Positions 62,116 to 64,000 of a stretch of 64,000 bases of DNA are shown here, in pieces; the stretch's first letter is position 1, and every line of letters begins with the position of its first letter. Where the stretch lies: assembly GCF_001423265.1 (NCBI RefSeq), contig NZ_LMND01000007.1, positions 28,496-92,495 of the forward strand, read 5' to 3'. The notes under the pieces are model-generated. The model had not been told where the DNA came from and did no database searches. It was given only the letters and a program-made list of their open reading frames with translations. This stretch comes from Methylobacterium sp. Leaf108 (GTDB lineage Bacteria; Pseudomonadota; Alphaproteobacteria; Rhizobiales; Beijerinckiaceae). The translations under genes and the position numbers were made by a program.

Positions 62116-63645
62116 ATGGCCGAGACCGCCACAACCCTCCATGCCCTGATCCAGGCCGGCGCCGACGAGGCCACGGCGCTGTCGAGCCCCGGCGGCGTGC
62201 CCCTCACCCACGGTGCCCTGCGGGCGCTGGCCACGCGCACCGTCGCCGACTTCAACGCCCACGGGATCGGACGCGGCGACCGGGTCGCGATCGTGCTCGA
62301 CAACGGGCCGGAGATGGCCGCGGCCTTCATCGCCGTGGCGGCGGGCACGACCTCGGCCCCCCTGAACCCGGCCTACAAGGCCGACGAGTTCAAGTTCTAC
62401 CTCACCGATCTCGGCGCCAAGGTGCTGGTGGTGGCCGAGGGCTCGGCCTCGCCGGCGGTCGCGGTGGCCGAGGCGCTGGGCATCCCGGTGGTGCGCCTGA
62501 CGCCGACCCCGGACCGGGGTGCGGGCAGCTTCACCCTCGCCTTCCCGATGGCGGACGCCGCCCCGGCGGCCGGCGGCCCGGCCGAACCCTCGGACATCGC
62601 CCTGGTGCTCCACACCTCGGGCACCACCTCGCGCCCCAAGATCGTGCCGCTCACCCAGACCAACGTCTGCGCCTCGGCCGGCAACATCCGCACCGCGCTC
62701 GCCTTCACGGCCGAGGACCGCGGCCTCAACATCATGCCGCTGTTCCACATCCACGGGCTGATCGCCGGCATCCTGGCGCCGCTTTCGGTGGGGGGGCAGG
62801 TCGCCTGCACGCCGGGCTTCAACGCCCTCAAGTTCTTCGGCTGGATGGGGGAGGTGCGCCCGACCTGGTACACGGCGGTGCCGACCATGCACCAGGCGAT
62901 CCTCGGCCGCGCCGCCCGCAACGCCGAGGTCATCAAGGCCAACCCGCTGCGGTTCATCCGCTCCTCCTCCTCCTCGATGCCGCCGCAGGTGATGAAGGAG
63001 ATCGAGGAGGCGTTCGGCGCGCCCCTGATCGAGGCCTACGGCATGACGGAAGCCGCCCACCAGATGGCCTCGAACCCGCTGCCGCCCCGGCCGCATTATC
63101 CGGGCGTGGTCGGCCTCGCCGCCGGCCCCGAGATCGCCATCGTGGATTTCGACGGCGAGCCGCTGCCCGTGGGCGAGACCGGCGAGATCGTGATCCGCGG
63201 CGCCAACGTGATGGCGGGCTACGAGAACAACGAGGCGGCCAACGCCACCGCCTTCACGCCGCAGGGCTGGTTCCGCACCGGCGACCAGGGCACGCTCTCG
63301 CCCGAGGGCTACCTCACCATCACCGGGCGCCTCAAGGAGATCATCAACCGGGGCGGCGAGAAGATCTCGCCGCGCGAGGTCGATGAGATCCTGATGGACC
63401 ACCCGGCGGTGTCGCAATGCGTGACCTTCGCGGTGCCCCACGACAAGCTCGGCGAGGACGTCAGCGCGGCGGTGGTCCTGCGCGAGGGCGAGAGCCTGAC
63501 GGAGAAGGACCTGCGCAGCTTCGCCGCCGAGCGCCTCGCACCGTTCAAGGTGCCCGCCAAGATCCTGTTCCTCGACGAGATTCCCAAGGGCGCCACCGGC
63601 AAGCTCCAGCGCATCGGTCTCGCCGAGAAGCTCGGACTGGCGTGA
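62116..63645 (+). CDS. Acyl-CoA synthetase, oxalate-CoA ligase-like (AAE3/Pcs60 type)
   Basis: 509 residues. ATP/AMP motifs LVLHTSGTTSRPKIVPLTQ and EAYGMTEAAHQMASNPLPP, WFRTGDQGTL and GRLKEIINRGGEKISPREVD. The TEAAHQMASNPLP region and the LRFIRSSSSSMPPQVMKEIEEAFG helix are those I associate with oxalyl-CoA synthetases of the AAE3/Pcs60 group, suggesting oxalate activation. Substrate needs testing. Confidence 0.83.
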   Translation: MAETATTLHALIQAGADEATALSSPGGVPLTHGALRALATRTVADFNAHGIGRGDRVAIVLDNGPEMAAAFIAVAAGTTSAPLNPAYKADEFKFYLTDLGAKVLVVAEGSASPAVAVAEALGIPVVRLTPTPDRGAGSFTLAFPMADAAPAAGGPAEPSDIALVLHTSGTTSRPKIVPLTQTNVCASAGNIRTALAFTAEDRGLNIMPLFHIHGLIAGILAPLSVGGQVACTPGFNALKFFGWMGEVRPTWYTAVPTMHQAILGRAARNAEVIKANPLRFIRSSSSSMPPQVMKEIEEAFGAPLIEAYGMTEAAHQMASNPLPPRPHYPGVVGLAAGPEIAIVDFDGEPLPVGETGEIVIRGANVMAGYENNEAANATAFTPQGWFRTGDQGTLSPEGYLTITGRLKEIINRGGEKISPREVDEILMDHPAVSQCVTFAVPHDKLGEDVSAAVVLREGESLTEKDLRSFAAERLAPFKVPAKILFLDEIPKGATGKLQRIGLAEKLGLA

Positions 63646-63874
63646 AGGCTTTCGCGCGCGTCTCGGACGGGCAGGCGACGCGATCGCCGTCCGCCCATGA
63701 CGCGGACCTGACCCTCGGCTCACGGGAGGTCCGGGCCTTCCGCCCCGGCAACCCGAGGTTGGGGCGCGCGGCAGGCTTAACCGGAGGTCAAGACCTGACG
63801 ACTATGGCTAACGGGAAGGGTATTCCAGGCCGAGCGTAACGTCGGCGCGGATCGTCGGGAGGACGCTGGAGCGT
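63646..63874. other. Intergenic region upstream of flagellin
   Basis: 229 bp that should hold the flagellin promoter and leader. A small AGGTC-AA-GACCT dyad is near 63785-63796. No gene apparent. Confidence 0.4.
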
Positions 63875-64000
63875 ATGACCAGCCTGTTGACCAACCGGTC
63901 CGCGATGACCGCCCTGACGACCCTGAAGTCCATCAACCAGTCGCTCGACATGACGAGCAACCGGGTCTCCACGGGCCAGCGCGTCTCCACCGCCTCCGAC
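63875..64000 (+). CDS. fliC: Flagellin (3' partial)
   Basis: First 42 codons: MTSLLTNRSAMTALTTLKSI then NQSLDMTSNRVSTGQRVSTASD, the conserved flagellin N-terminal helix (cf. NxSAxxALxxLxxxNxxLxxTxxRxSTGxRVxxASD). GGGAGGA is upstream at 63858-63864. The gene continues past the window end. Flagellar filament subunit. Confidence 0.93.
   Translation, partial: MTSLLTNRSAMTALTTLKSINQSLDMTSNRVSTGQRVSTASD

Overview
The window is about 70% G+C alphaproteobacterial chromosome, most likely Methylobacterium or Methylorubrum. The main reasons are a bchYZ-pufBALMC photosynthesis segment with a tetraheme PufC, an mgsABC-gmaS methylamine (N-methylglutamate) cluster, an ohr/ohrR pair, CsbD and DUF892 stress genes with EcfG-type promoters, and a flagellin start at the right edge. 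Genus is inferred from gene content only; there is no rRNA. I saw no phage, insertion sequence or CRISPR array.

Layout. 1-6.9 kb: end of a photosynthesis operon, bchY (5' end outside the window), bchZ, a PufQ-like small membrane protein, pufB, pufA, an intercistronic hairpin, pufL, pufM, pufC and a terminator. 7.2-10.7 kb: a type I secretion ABC/HlyD pair and a YciI-like protein. 10.9-19.6 kb: housekeeping genes (rpmJ, TPR protein, alpha/beta hydrolase, aroA-cmk, FYDLN-type acidic protein, tRNA-Ala, LprI-like protein, hisZ-hisG). 19.9-24.5 kb: hemH, a methyltransferase, a Tat-exported 5'-nucleotidase and ung. 24.5-29.8 kb: a large palindrome, then opgG and opgH in divergent orientation with a SIMPL-domain gene between them. 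29.8-34 kb: a Cys/Met-metabolism PLP enzyme, tspO, ohr, a repeat-rich intergenic region, ohrR and a class I cytochrome c. 34-44.6 kb: glcD, chrA, rlmJ, RNase T2, several exported proteins (one carrying an 18-bp minisatellite), an extensin-like lipoprotein, an amidase, a LysE exporter and a BioC-like methyltransferase. 44.7-49 kb: mgsABC-gmaS. 49-53.3 kb: an exported Cys-rich protein, a DUF1254/DUF1214 pair and PBP1A. 53.6-59.4 kb: small proteins, a YcgN-like CxxC protein, DUF892, an ECF sigma/NrsF module with a DUF1223 thioredoxin-like protein, creatininase, and two CsbD-like stress proteins. 59.8-63.6 kb: FAH-family hydrolase, PanE and an oxalate-CoA-ligase-like enzyme. The flagellin gene starts at 63875 and runs off the right end.

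The signals that gene calls do not explain are mostly structured non-coding DNA. They are a dispersed about 105-bp element with two hairpins whose two copies show a compensatory base-pair change; an about 120-bp nested palindrome; a paired 24-bp palindrome beside ohrR; a four-unit 14-bp tandem repeat between divergent genes; intercistronic hairpins in puf and mgs; and two matches to the GGAAC-N16-CGTT general-stress promoter. No wholly new multi-gene system is evident. The best candidates for new biology are the two-hairpin element, the translated minisatellite upstream of a signal peptide, and the DUF1223-sigF-nrsF arrangement.
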